Shown: piece after piece, positions 43,486 through 55,100 of the stretch
Numbering within the stretch: position 1 is the stretch's first letter
Layout of the letters: every line of letters begins with the position of its first letter
NCBI GenBank assembly: GCA_037447655.1
Contig: JBBHKE010002021.1
Location: 1-61,888, forward strand
Length of the DNA stretch: 61,888 nucleotides
Direction: 5' to 3'
From: Zygnema cylindricum
Taxonomy: Eukaryota; Streptophyta; Zygnematophyceae; Zygnematales; Zygnemataceae
Notes under the pieces: generated by a model
What the model was told of the DNA's origin: nothing
Seen by the model: the letters and a program-made list of their open reading frames with translations, nothing else
Database searches by the model: none
Program-made: the position numbers and the translations under genes

Positions 43486-44290
43486 TTTGTCATTGGAGAT
43501 CAAAGTCAATCTTTGATTACAATTGTAATTTGTTAAAAAGATTTTTTGCCTCTCAAAGACATATTACGTTAGGTGTATAAATCATGATAATAACCATCTC
43601 TCGTAGAGTTTGATTGTTTATTTTTTGCCACTCTATTAAACGCGGATGAATAAAAGGTAGTAAATTGTTACTTTATACCCCTATTCAGACAATAATATGT
43701 AAATGCAAATAGTTGTTATCTATTGCCTCCAGGTGGTCAAGTTCTTTTCGGAATGCCTCTCTCTTATACTGGCCCTCTCTTTAAACTTCTTCAATATATT
43801 TGATTTGGTATTGAGTGAATAAATTTTAACATCTTTAAACAAAAGGGGGATGCTCGTGAATGCTTTTATAGGATGCAAAAGAAATTTGCTAAACCCACAT
43901 GGTCATACATTTCTTCTATAAGGGAAATGGGGTCGGCAACCTTGGACCGTTTGGGCATTAAGCTCGTGTTAGTCTCCACACATCTTTCACACTGTAAATT
44001 TCCCCTTGGAGTATTTCTTCCAGGGCATGACAGTGGGAGCGGCGAAGGTGGAGTTGGACCGGAAGATTAGACCTGCTTCTTCCAATTCTACACATCTTTT
44101 GTCTAGTATCTTTTTCCAATTCTACACATCTTTTGTCTAGTATCTCCCAAACGGTGTTTCGGTTTGAAAATGGGTCGCTTATCTTGATGTTTGATTAACA
44201 TCTTATGAGTGGAATGATGTTCGAGGTCATTCATAGAAAAAAGCAAAAGCGTACATGTGACAGATAATGGTTTCAAGTAGTAATTCTTGT
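43486..44290. other. Spacer with a short direct repeat
   Basis: CTTTTGTCTAGTATC preceded by TTCCAATTCTACACATC occurs twice at 44079-44142. No gene identified; some of it may be the eroded end of the minus-strand frame to the right. Confidence 0.4.
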
Positions 44291-44299
44291 TCCGCTGAT

Positions 44300-45867
44300 G
44301 TTGGACTGGAATGAACTCCATGTAGGAGCTTTATGGCTTTTGATGTTAAAGTCTTCCAAAGCATGGGCGAATATTAGTTGCTCGTTGGCAATAAAAGATT
44401 TTCCCAACTCATATACCACTAGTGTATGTTGAAGACAATCCACTCAGTGATGCCACCTGTGGGTGGGGAATAAAGATGTGCTATACGAGATCGGACGAGA
44501 AGAAAAGAAATGAGTAGACTGAACGGGTATATAGGTCGAAATCCCTAAAGACATGTGACTACGGTTAAGGAAATCAAAAATTGTGATTATTAGGGTCGAT
44601 GACATTAGAGAAGGGAAAAGAAAAGCTAAAATGGTTTGCCTCGGAGACCAAGGAATTGGGACAAAGGATATGACGAGAAGTTGATGTGTCCCCCCACCCC
44701 CCTCCCCCTCCCCCTGCGAGCTGGTTACGACGGGTGGTTTTGTGCGTAGTGACCAGATGCCGACCCAAGTCCTAAAACAAATGACAAGGACTAAAGGTCT
44801 ATGACTCCACCCAACAATGTGCAACGTTTTTTTGGGTAAGACCAAGAGCAACTGTAGTTCGTGGTGTGGAATGCATATAAGCTCTCTCTCCATGGCAGTT
44901 TGCTCCTATAACTCACGTGATATAATTTTAAGTAACATGGCCTGAACATTGTGTGAGAGTGGATGGAAATTAGGATAGGAGACTGAAGAAAAGATAACCT
45001 TTAGTGGTTTTCTTGACACATTAATGCCATTGTGCCGTAGTTAGGAGGATAAGTCGTTTGTAGACAAGAGTGCACATGATGGAAAGGAATCACAGTAGTG
45101 TAGATGTTCACAGATGGACGTTAGACCGCAAGATTAGCCTCTCGAAGGTGACCAATATCCCTCATATTCGTCCATTCAGATCAAACGCGATGTGCAAAAG
45201 TGCCATCGTGAGCGAAATCATTGTTTAGCGTTGGTCCGACAAGCTGTTTTATCCGTTTGTAAGTCACCAAAATTGAAGGACGAGGATTTTTATATACAAC
45301 TACATTCTTAAGAATATATCTGACACACTAGTCGAGAGTTTTTTAAAAATGCAGGACTCGAACGAGTTCTAAGAAAATTTGGTACAAGATCGGCCAAACG
45401 GAGAATTTTTCCAACCTTAAACATTCCGTGGGACACCTAGCTGCGAAAAACCAAATTTATCAATTCCACTTTTTGTAAATGATAGTTTTTAAGGATGTGT
45501 ATATCTTCAGGTAAGGCAATATGCACGTGTAAATAAGCGACTTTAGGGAAATGTTGAGTGTAATATGCATCTAGAAGATTACAATGATGAAGTTGAGCTT
45601 TTCGAGCCAATGAATCTATCTCAACTGAGTAATAATGGCGGATAAGAAAACCTTTTGTAAGCATGACAAAAGTGAGGTCCTGATCATAACAAATAAGTTT
45701 AAAATAACGACCCTGTCTTGATGAGGACTCAGCTGTATAGGGTTTCCAGTTAAGAGGTAGGAACCTTGATGGATCGGTTAAAATTAAAGGAATGGATAGA
45801 ATGGGTGATAAAGGAATTTGTAATGTAGATTTGTAAAGTTTGTCGAACTCACGAGTGCCAATAGTAA
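44300..45867 (-). pseudogene. Decayed reverse-transcriptase-like ORF (non-LTR / Penelope type?)
   Basis: Reading leftwards from 45867 the frame is open for about 145 codons (IPLSPILSIPLILTDPSRFL, MLTKGFLIRHYYSVEIDSLA). After one in-frame TAG at 45434-45436 it continues MFKVGKILRLADLVPNFL, and in another frame YKNPRPSILVTYKRIKQLVG. A basic helix, then a Px..YxR.xxL segment, is the arrangement I associate with the linker after the RT thumb in Penelope-like and related elements. No catalytic DD box was seen because the upstream part is cut off. Farther left the frame decays. Family assignment is tentative. Confidence 0.35.
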
Positions 45868-45970
45868 AACTAGGCTCCTCAAACCATTACACTGGCTAAA
45901 AAACTCTATACAACCATAAACACACAAAACACGAACATTGCCCGTGTAACGGGCTCATTTTGTCTTGTAT
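45868..45970 (+). mobile_element. 3' terminal fragment of the Helitron-like repeat, copy 3
   Basis: CAAACCATTACACTGGCTAA through GCCCGTGTAACGGGC and TCATTTTGTCTTGT matches the last ~100 bp of copy 2, then diverges at the same base. It lies at the point where the minus-strand RT-like frame breaks off. Confidence 0.6.
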
Positions 45971-46018
45971 TGTACAAACTGCACGATTTGCCTCCAACCG
46001 AGGGTGAAACTTCAGGTA

Positions 46019-47872
46019 GTGTAATTATAATTAGTGTTGTGTATCGGCAAGAAACTTATCGCAATAAAACCGATACCGATAGTAATCGGTTATCAAACGG
46101 TGAGGGATCTTGATATATTGCTACGATACCAACAAATTCCTTATCAGCAATAAGGTCTGTTCTCCATAAGGCGGTCCCAGTAAACATGCAGATACATCTA
46201 TTTCTCATGTTTACTGCCACGGCCTTCCATTATGTCGTGCCAGTACACATCGTTTCTCAATTATGATTGGCGCCACGTAGGCTAATTTTCAGATTCTTAA
46301 AATCTATAAATATTCTTCAAGCTGAAAATCTGTACATAATATTTGTACAGTTGGAGGTAGTTGATGATTTGTACAAAAATTTTGCGACCAGATTTTAATT
46401 TTGAAAGTGAAAATCAAAATTTCGAAACAGAATGTCAAAAAGGCGCCGCAAACTTTCAAGGTCAGCGGATGTCAGAAGGAGCGTGCGAAGATATTTCGGT
46501 CGACCTTCATACACCGTGGCGGAAGGCACGTGGCATGTACGACATGTTTGATTCTGATTGCCTGTTCGTGGTGGAATTATGTTTTACTTTTCACGTGTAC
46601 CAATGGTACGCGACCAGTCTGAAGAAACTCTTCTCGCCTATGAGAGTCTCTTCACACTGGACGATGTGCGCGATTGCTTCGCGAATCTAAAAAAGTGAAA
46701 AATCCAACGGTCAATACTTACGCCTATAATATTGGAGCCATCCAGTATACATGTTTCGTCATGTTTCATCTGACAAAAAAATAGAATGGTACGAATCTGT
46801 ACGAAATCGTACGGCATCCAGTAAACACCCCACTTTTCCTTTAATGGAAGTTCACCCTAAGTACGAAAAAAATATAGTACGCTATATAAGGGTGACTTCC
46901 ATTAGCGAAAAAGTAGGATTTTTTACAGACGGTCGTACCGTTTCGTACAAGTTCATACAATTTTTTTTTTCCAATGAAAACAACATTTCATAAAATTTAC
47001 TATGTTGTAGGCGTAAATTCAGACCGTCGGATTCTATTACAGTTTTTATCCGGGACGCCACGTCACCAACCCTACAGTTTGTTAAGACCGTGCACAAGGA
47101 GGACATTTCTCGAATACAGAACGTGTAAAAATAGGTCGCGTGGAAAAGGTCATAAAAATCCACGACAAGCGCGCATATGTGCGTACACGTCGCAAGGGCC
47201 ACGTGCGTTCCGCCAGGGTGGCTGCGAATCTGCCGAAATCAACCCGTCACGCTCCCACCATCAAAGTTTGCCGCCGCCTTTTTGTCGTTGCGTTTTGAAA
47301 TTTTGGGTAGTGCATTTAATGCTATATGTACGAGTCATTAATTACCTCCGACGGTACAGGCATTTCCTCCGCGGGTAAAGATAATACCTCCGATCGTACA
47401 GATATTGCGTTCAAACTTTGCATTGTAAGATTCTTTCAAGATTTTATGCATCTAATATTAACCTAGCCATGCAAATAAAAAGTGGTTTACTGTCGCGACC
47501 TAATGGAAGGCACGCCTTTCAGTAAAAAAATTCGTACAATTAATGAGACGCCTAATGGAAGTCCACCCTAATAGTAATTTATTGTCTTATTTTGTTGACT
47601 GTATATAGCGTGGCATGCCACGTATGACAATCTTCTCCGTACACTTAACAACGGGGTATAGTACGGACAGTTATCCGTATACCTGTACGAAAAACCGTAC
47701 ATTTATAGCTAATTGTTATCGGTATCGGTGTTATCGCAAAACCGATAATATTAGTTTTTTATCGCTATAACACCAGTAACGATATATCGTTCCGATATGT
47801 CGGTTATTGGGAAGCCAAAAAAGGAGCATATCGATTATCGGCAAAACCCTACCGATACCTAACACTACACGG
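46019..47872. mobile_element. Non-autonomous TIR element, 1.85 kb, 8-bp target duplication TTCAGGTA
   Basis: TTCAGGTA is at 46011-46018 and 47873-47880. Inside the ends, TAGTGTTGTGTATCGGC faces CCGATACCTAACACTA, with further CGATA/TATCG fold-back. Eight-base duplications and TAGTGTTG-type ends suggest hAT. The centre (46130-47580) holds repeated TAATGGAAGTCCACCC / CCATAAGGCGG boxes, apparently another nested fold-back element. No transposase was recognised in the frames. Confidence 0.6.
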
Positions 47873-47998
47873 TTCAGGTAAGTATTGTGTGTCCGGCGCC
47901 TAATATGTACGGTATGGTATATAGATACGGTACGGATAGATATGGTACACATATATCAATCACATATATATCGAGCTACAGTATATTACTGTACAGTG

Positions 47999-48497
47999 CA
48001 CCGCGAATCGTAATCAGAGTAATGAAAAAATTAGAGTACAAAAACTACAAAAAAATTAGAGTAATGAACGCTAATTTATGTGATACAACTGTTTCAACTA
48101 TGAAGTTTACTCTAATTTATTTAAGTACTCTAATTTGGCACGCTAATATCCTCTACTGTAAATAAGGTATTCGTACAGAATTTGGCAAAACGTACAGTTT
48201 ATCGTCACTATGACGTTTGCACTACGCTGTTTGTTAAAACGCTGTTATATGATAACGACCTGTATTAAATCATTATTTGTACTTTTTTACTTAATAAAGT
48301 ACAATTTTGCACGATATGAGGTCGTTCGTACTCCACACTATTTAAAACGAACCTATATTAGAATTAAAAACGCTAATTAAACTTTACCTTAAATAGAATA
48401 ATGAAAAAATTATAATCATTTACTCTATTTCATGTGATAGAGTCGAAATTCCGAGCGACCGAATCAGAGTAATTTACTCTAATTACGATTCGCGTTG
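47999..48497. mobile_element. TIR element, CACCGC family, 499 bp
   Basis: CACCGCGAATCGTAATCAGA at the left and TAATTACGATTCGCGTTG at the right. A shorter relative of 28776-29395 and 58852-59469. Confidence 0.75.
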
Positions 48498-48507
48498 TAC
48501 TGTACTG

Positions 48508-48740
48508 CAGAGGTCGCAAACGGTCAACCGAATCCGTGACCGACAGTTGACCGACCGCCCGTGCCGGATCCGGAACGGATTTGATTGCCAAATTTTGAGG
48601 GCCGGGCGGTTGCGGTCGGCTGATTCACCAGAAAAAAAAAACGGTCGGTTACAGTCGACCAACCAAAAAACCAAAAAAAAAAAAAAATTGTACTGTCCAT
48701 ACAATCTAACATTATTGTACTTTGTACTCTTTGGTATCGT
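48508..48740. mobile_element. Partial hAT-like element
   Basis: Starts CAGAGGTCGCAAACGGTCAA and contains GATCCGGAACGGATTTG, like 26538-27003. The other end is missing. Confidence 0.6.
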
Positions 48741-48790
48741 GGAAGTACGTGACATCATGATTAGCGTCGCAAATCTAACACGGTAGTAAG

Positions 48791-49318
48791 CATAGTTCAA
48801 AAGTAGGCGTTTTTATGGTAGGCCTTTGGTAGGCGCACAAAACTTGGCACAAAACTCGCGCAGAGTAGGCATACTGTATGTGTGTGCGTTGTGCACACTC
48901 TTGTACGAACGTAGGAATCTGACGTATCATCATAGCACAGCGCACACCGCCGTACGAAATTTTCTAGCGAACTGACACGGCGTAGGATGACATTCCGCAG
49001 GAAAAAAAACCCCCAAAAAAAAAAATGCGGACGTAAGTTCTATCGTAAGTTGTGTTATGGGCTTTTCATGTGATCTTCTTAGATCGCTATTTTGATCAGC
49101 GACCGTCCGATCGGCTAAATCTGACGGATTAAATAAAAAATACCTCAGAACTCACGGAAAAATAAAAAATTGTCCGAATGTTTTTCAAAATTTAGACATG
49201 ACGTTTAATTCTCTATCGATCGATGTGCAACTCAACCCTGCTACTATAAATTTTCATTTTGCGACCGCGTACAATAGGCATATTGTATGGGCCTATTTTC
49301 ACCTACTTTTGAACTATG
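48791..49318. mobile_element. TIR element with perfect 17-bp ends, 528 bp
   Basis: CATAGTTCAAAAGTAGG at the left is exactly inverted at the right. GTAGTAAG precedes it; after removal of the neighbouring MITE the right flank is GTAGTAGC, so an 8-bp target duplication with two changes is likely. Not related to the CACCGC family. Confidence 0.75.
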
Positions 49319-49319
49319 G

Positions 49320-49865
49320 TACACCGCGAATCGTTATTAGTGTCAAAGTCTCTAATTTGGGTTCTTAATTTTTTTTTTTTTTTTTTTTCAAATAGGATAC
49401 ATGATTTTAATTTTTCCTTGACGTTAATTAAGGTACCGTACAAAATAAAGTAAAGCCCGAAAATACAATATAATCTAAATAGTGTGGTGTACGGTTAATG
49501 TCAGATTTTACATAAATGTACCTTTTCAAGTGAAAATTTACAAAAAATGAATTAAATCAGACGCGCACGCATAGGAACGTGCGCTAAAAAAAACGGGATT
49601 AGTCTGACACGTAAATTAGTATGGCATGTATGGATATTTTAAATTCGCGACGGCGTACGATTTCTAATATTTTGTACGGATACATATATTATTGTATATA
49701 ATTGTACGGAGAATATTACATTTTTGCTGTTCCCAAATTAGCATAAACGCCGAAATTAGACTACACCTTTTTTTTGAAAATTTTCAAATTCTTAATTAGC
49801 ATCAAGTACGGTAAATTTTCTTCAACACTATTTAAAATTTGACACTAATAACGATTCGCGGTGTA
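49320..49865. mobile_element. TIR element, CACCGC family, 546 bp
   Basis: TACACCGCGAATCGTTATTA and TAATAACGATTCGCGGTGTA are perfect inverted ends. It sits at a TA within the right target duplication of the previous element. Confidence 0.85.
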
Positions 49866-49926
49866 GTAGCACTATTCATTTTGCAAATCTTAGGGAACGC
49901 GACAAAGCGTCGCAAATCTGACACGG

Positions 49927-50329
49927 TACACCGCCAATCGCTATTAGCCTATTAGCGTAGTGTACGCTACTGTAGTTCTGTCCCGCTTTTTTTTTTTTAA
50001 TTCTCCAATAGCGTAGCATATTCAATTTTTTTTTCTGTACGCCATTTAGGGTTATTTTCTAAGTACTTTACAAAACGAAGTACGTCATCTTTTAAATAGT
50101 GTGGCGTACGGTCAGATTCAGACCGTACAAAAACGTACCTTTCTAAGTGAAAAAAGTACAATTCATTATGTTTAGTAGCCGCGGACGCATGAGAATGTGC
50201 GGTCTAAAAATGGGATCAAATCGGGCTGTTAAATATCACGTTCGCACATATTCGTCCAGCAACCACGTTTCGACATTGTGAACATACGATTTGTGTACGA
50301 TTTGTCAGATTTTGTACAAATACCTATAC
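49927..50329. mobile_element. CACCGC-end element, ~400 bp type
   Basis: TACACCGCCAATCGCTATTA at the left; the right part ends TTGTCAGATTTTGTACAAAT and abuts the next MITE. Same type as 36129-36504 in the opposite direction. Confidence 0.6.
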
Positions 50330-50550
50330 TACACCGCCAATCGCTATTAGCGTGTACGTTTGATTAGCGTATACTATTATTTAGCGTGGTGTACGCTAAT
50401 TGGGAATTTGGAAATTTTGGAAGAAATCGATTACTCTAATTAGGAATTAGGGCTTTTTTTTAAATAGTGTGGATAATTATATTTGAGAATAAAAAAAAAA
50501 AAAGCGGGACGGGATTAGCGTACACAACGCTAATAGCGATTGGCGGTGTA
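50330..50550. mobile_element. TIR element, CACCGC family, 221 bp
   Basis: Perfect ends TACACCGCCAATCGCTATTA and TAATAGCGATTGGCGGTGTA. Interior matches 33938-34154. Confidence 0.85.
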
Positions 50551-50639
50551 GTGTAAGCATGTTTGCGACCGACATTTACTTTTTTCAAAGACCCAAATTA
50601 GAATTATTAAACAATTAGAATGTATGTTTTTTTTCAAAA

Positions 50640-50724
50640 TTTTCAAATTATTAATTTGCGTAAACCACGGTAATTATTCATATACGCTAATGAAACTTTT
50701 ACGCTAATAGCGATTGGCGGTGTA
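50640..50724. mobile_element. Right end of a CACCGC TIR element
   Basis: TAAACCACGGTAATTATTCA to GCGATTGGCGGTGTA, as at the end of 33938-34154; the left half is missing. Confidence 0.65.
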
Positions 50725-50759
50725 GTACACTATTCATTTCGCAAATCTTAAGGTCGCGA

Positions 50760-51072
50760 CAAAGCGTCTCAAATCTGACACGTTAGTAAACACTATTCAT
50801 TTCGAAATCTTAGGGAACGCGACAAATCGTAATTATTGGCTTATTCATACGTCGTACATTAGTTAACATTGTACTTTTTCGGTTACGGGCGGGCACGGTT
50901 AGTCGCGAGAAATCGAGTTTCGGTTAACTTTTATTTTTGTAAACGCCGGTCGGTTAACGGTTAACAATTTTGGAGCGTGACATAACACGGTCGGGCGTCG
51001 GTTACTCAGATTTTGAAAAAAAAATAAACAGTCGGTTTCGGTTATGTAAAATTTTGACTTTTGCGATCTCTG
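50760..51072. mobile_element. Partial hAT-like element in the 5' flank of the 81-residue gene
   Basis: Contains TTCGGTTACGGGCGGGCAC, TGGAGCGTGACATAACACGG and ends TGACTTTTGCGATCTCTG. Its right end is 135 bp upstream of the next gene's ATG. Confidence 0.65.
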
Positions 51073-51206
51073 CTGTACTGTACTGTACTGTAGTTTTTGT
51101 ACATGTTGGTTTTGATTTACCGAACAGCATCGTGAATCCGATTCGAAACGTTTGCTTCAGTTCCAAAGCGGATACGAACCGAACCGTTGCAGTACGGCAT
51201 TGCAGC

Positions 51207-52050
51207 ATGGCACGGCACATTCGAGTGTCGATCGCAGCGTCAGTTCGCGAGCTTCGCATGGAGGAGGTGCTCCAAGCCGAGCTCAGGCGGCTGCAGCGCC
51301 TTCCGCCCCATTCCGCGTATGCCATGCACCGCCTGCGCGTTGTGCGACGCGCTCTAGAGCTGCTTCGTGCGCCCGCCAAGTCGCAGGTGTGTATGTGTGC
51401 CTATGGTCGAACTCGACTTGCCTCGAAGTCGCCGGTTGAAATGTTTCTAGGGGAAGGAAGATTGTTGCGCTGTTTGGATAATTGGTTTGACTGGTGGTTG
51501 TCACCTCACGACCCAAGATTCACGCTCAAATAATGATTATTTTAAAAACTTCATTGTTTGATATGGATTTGAGAACAAACATTCTTTGTCACCAATTCTT
51601 GGCCTTATTTAGGGCATTTGGCCAACTTCTACCTGCATGTCATTTTCATCTCGATAGATTTTTTAACAGCCCCGTGATGCTTTTTCCAAGTCTTACTAAA
51701 GAGTTTTCCTACTTCTGATTGCTAGGGTATTTCTTCTTAACCGTTGCCTGTTTCTCTTCCATGGCTGAATGAATTAAAACGGATTAGCAAGAAATTAGTT
51801 GTTTTTCGATTTATAGGTGGCAGTTTTGAATCCATGAGTTGCCCCATTTTTTGTGATGAGGGAGTCAGAATTTGATTTTAAGAAGAGCGTTTGTATTGCC
51901 AAAGTATTTTGGGGTTGCTCTATCGGACCATTTTTCTTCAAAGTAAAATCCAGTCAGCATGCAAGTGTTGGTGTGTGGCTACAGGAACAACGCAAAGAGA
52001 TTGAAGACGAGTTAACGCAGCTGCTCCTTCAACTGAGCCTTGCATCTTGA
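51207..52050 (+). CDS. Small helical protein, 81 residues, two exons
   Basis: Exon 1 51207-51386 (60 codons, phase 0, donor CAG/GTGTGT) and exon 2 51985-52050 (acceptor GGCTACAG). Exon 1 encodes MEEVLQAELRRLQRLPPHSA and YAMHRLRVVRRALELLR; exon 2 encodes EQRKEIEDELTQLLLQLSLAS and a stop. The HSAYAxHRLxVVxxALELL core followed by an acidic ELxxLLxxLSL tail looks like a conserved small plant protein of unknown function. It should form amphipathic helices and has no signal peptide. The second Met (codon 18) is an alternative start. An ATG-containing upstream frame running through the hAT-like element is probably not used. The gene lies 95 bp before the F-box gene on the same strand. Confidence 0.65.
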
Positions 52051-52145
52051 TTGCCATTCAATCCTTTCTTATCCACTTGACTGAGCCCACAAGCTTGTAT
52101 TTGCTGGCCAATTGTTGATCAATCCCTTTCTCTGGATAAGCTGAT

Positions 52146-55100
52146 ATGGCACCAACTACGTCACTAGCAAGACACAGGCCACCTGCCTGCGAACCAGAGT
52201 TCATCGATCGACCATGGCTCAGTAAGTGCACTATCCTGTCCACTTCCCAGAACGTGAATATCTTGAACTCTTCCCTTGTTCATGTGCACCCGGTTATATG
52301 ACCTATGATGTTCTTGATCCTGTGTCTAGGTCTCTATGGCATGCGTGTCCGCCCGGTTGCTCCGCCTGGCAGTGTAAGTGAGAAACCACCAGAAGATAGT
52401 GCCCTCCTGCATCGTATGCTGCCGGATGAGCTACTACTTATGGTGAGTCTCCGGTTCATCTTGGTGTGGAAAGGTTCCTGCCTCCAATCTTCCAGGAATC
52501 CGTTTTGAAATGCTCTAAGAGATGCAATCAATTATTAGCATAGAGGGAGGAACTGTAGGTTGATTGCCCGTCCTCTGATCCTTCCAGTTGCATTCTTGCA
52601 GGTGTTTCAGCACATGAGCCCCATTAACCTTGGTCGCGCTGCTTGTGTTTGCCGCAAGTGGTGGTACACTATACGAACACCAAGCCTATGGCAGACTGCT
52701 TGCTTGAGCGCTTGGCAGATGGTAAACAATCCTAAATTGTGCTCTACCTGCTGCATGTGTCTTTTTGAGGGCAATATTAAAACGGGTGGAAGGAATTTGG
52801 GAATGGATGAAATCCTCAGGACTGCAGTGAGGATCAGGAGAAGCTGTTAAAGCGCACCTATTGGTGCTCATGGCGTCGTATGTGGATCCTCCGACCTCGA
52901 GTACGTGTTGATGGTGAGAATATCAGCTGCCCTTTTTGCTGGGCAAGATATGTTCATGTTTTTTTTTTAAGATTGATTGCATTTGACAGCGCTTTTCATC
53001 AGGCTGACATTATCGCACATGATTGCTTGCCAATATTAGGTTGTCTGTTGTTAACGTGTGTAAACCACAAACTTGCCAGCATCGTAAGGCATAAACTTGG
53101 TTAATGAATTTTGTCTTTTTAATAAGATAGCAGGCATTCTCCAATGGAGGAATGGCACTCTACTATTTGATACTATCACCCTAAGAGTGTGTAAATTTGC
53201 AGGAATTTACGTAAGCCGTAACACATACATCCGCTGCGGCATTGTGGAGTGGAATACTAAGAACCCTGTTCACATGGTCAGATTTCTGCGATCCTCTTGG
53301 CTTCAATGCAAACACTGGTCGTTTCTTTATATGCAATCTCTTTCTGGCCTTCATGATTAGGATGCTCTCAGGTGTCAAAGCCACTCTGATGCTCCTGGTT
53401 CACTCACTAAGCTGCATTCCTCTAATTCCTCTAGTATGCAATCTTTAAGCAGTTTCAGTTGGGCATTCTGATTCTATTGTACATGTTACCTATTCCTTCC
53501 AATGGACATGGGAGGCCACTTTGTTCATCTTTGTTTCTATTTCCAAATTGATCCAACATCTACTTGACCTCGAAACACAAAACAGTATCAATAATGTTAT
53601 CTTCATAAGTCGAGACCATGCTTCCACATCACTTACCTGTGAAGTAGTTATGCTCGTTGTCACTCATAATTCCTTTCCTGGAATAGTGATGTACAGTGTA
53701 GTCTCAATTGTACCTGGGATGTGATGTAGTCAAGTCATCACTGGCTGCATGTCTATGGTCACATATTCGATGTGCTTTCAGCTGGACAAATACCACAGCT
53801 GTGTGTTGGGGGGGGGGGGGGGGGGGGGGGGCTTTTATTTTTGTGTGTGTTTGTGTGTGTCTGTGTGTCTGTGTGTGCGTGTCAGACATGTCCTGGCCTT
53901 TTCCAACCTTTGGGACACATGCCGTATGGGTTAGAAATGGTCAGGGCCTATGACGGCGTGGAATACTGTCCTCGTTTTGTGGTTATTTGCTCGTAGTTCA
54001 TCTGTCGGAGGTTCTCTTCTGTACAAGGGCCTGAGTAGGGCAGATATTTTTTCAATATTCCAATACCAGTCAATTTGATGCCGATGAAGTATGGAGCACC
54101 TGTCTAGTGGGTGCTTCAACCTGCTGTTTAGCATGTTTTGTAGATCTGTTATCGGAAGAATGTGTCAGCTTGACGTCGTTATTAAGGTGGAAAGTGGCAT
54201 ATGGAATCCTGCAGGTATGTTATTTTCGATATTTGCGGTTCCTACCCAATGGCAAGGCGCTTTACAAGGTTAGAACTGGTCTGACCTTTTTCAATTATTT
54301 GACGTGGAATTTGATGGATACATGCCACATGGGTTATAAATGTGTCAGGGCATGCATATGACGGCTTGGAACAATGTCCTTGTGAATGTTCTATATCCAA
54401 AGGCAGGTTACTTCTATATTAATGCTAAATGGATCTGGGTTTTCCTCGCGATTTGACTTTGGTTTTGGCAGGTGACTCCACAGTTTTTGAAGGAGGTAGC
54501 AAAATCCATGGCAGGACGTGTTTCAGCAGCCAAGGCGGATGGTGTCCTGGTTGGGCGTTGGACCCTCACAGATACTCTGGTGAGTCTAAAGTGGGGACTA
54601 GGCGTTGCTGCTGTATCTTCTAGCTCGGTTCACGTATGGCTGTCCACGATACGGAGGTGAAGCTTGGTGTTTAGGTTTCTGCGCTAATATTGTTGGTTTG
54701 AAGGCACTGGTTCAATCACATCTAGAGCAGACAGCAACTGATTGTGGACTACGAACTATTGCAGTTGGAGGCTGCTGTGCTCTATCCTGGACTTCGTCCC
54801 ACCGTTCTGCGAATTCGTGCCAGGTATTTTTATGGAAATCCTACTGATACTCATTTGATTTACTTGAGACACTTTATTATCCAGTTCCTCTATGACACAT
54901 ACAGCTTGTCACTCAAAATTTGACGAACTGTGTTGACCTTTCCAGGAGAACATATGGTATTCTCTGACTGTCCCAGTTTACGTCCTCAAACTCCAAAATT
55001 GTTGAACGGCAATAATGCAAATTGGGTGTATTGAACCTGTGTTTTTCTGGCCTTTCAGCTTTAATCAGGTTCCCTGTCTACTTAAACAACATAATATTAT

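Noticed and set aside
44444-44893. 149-codon minus-strand frame as an independent gene
   Set aside because: No start context or domain; lies in the decayed tail of the RT-like frame.
51002-51379. 125-codon minus-strand frame over exon 1 of the small gene
   Set aside because: Shadow of a GC-rich coding exon; the plus-strand frame has correct splice phase with exon 2.
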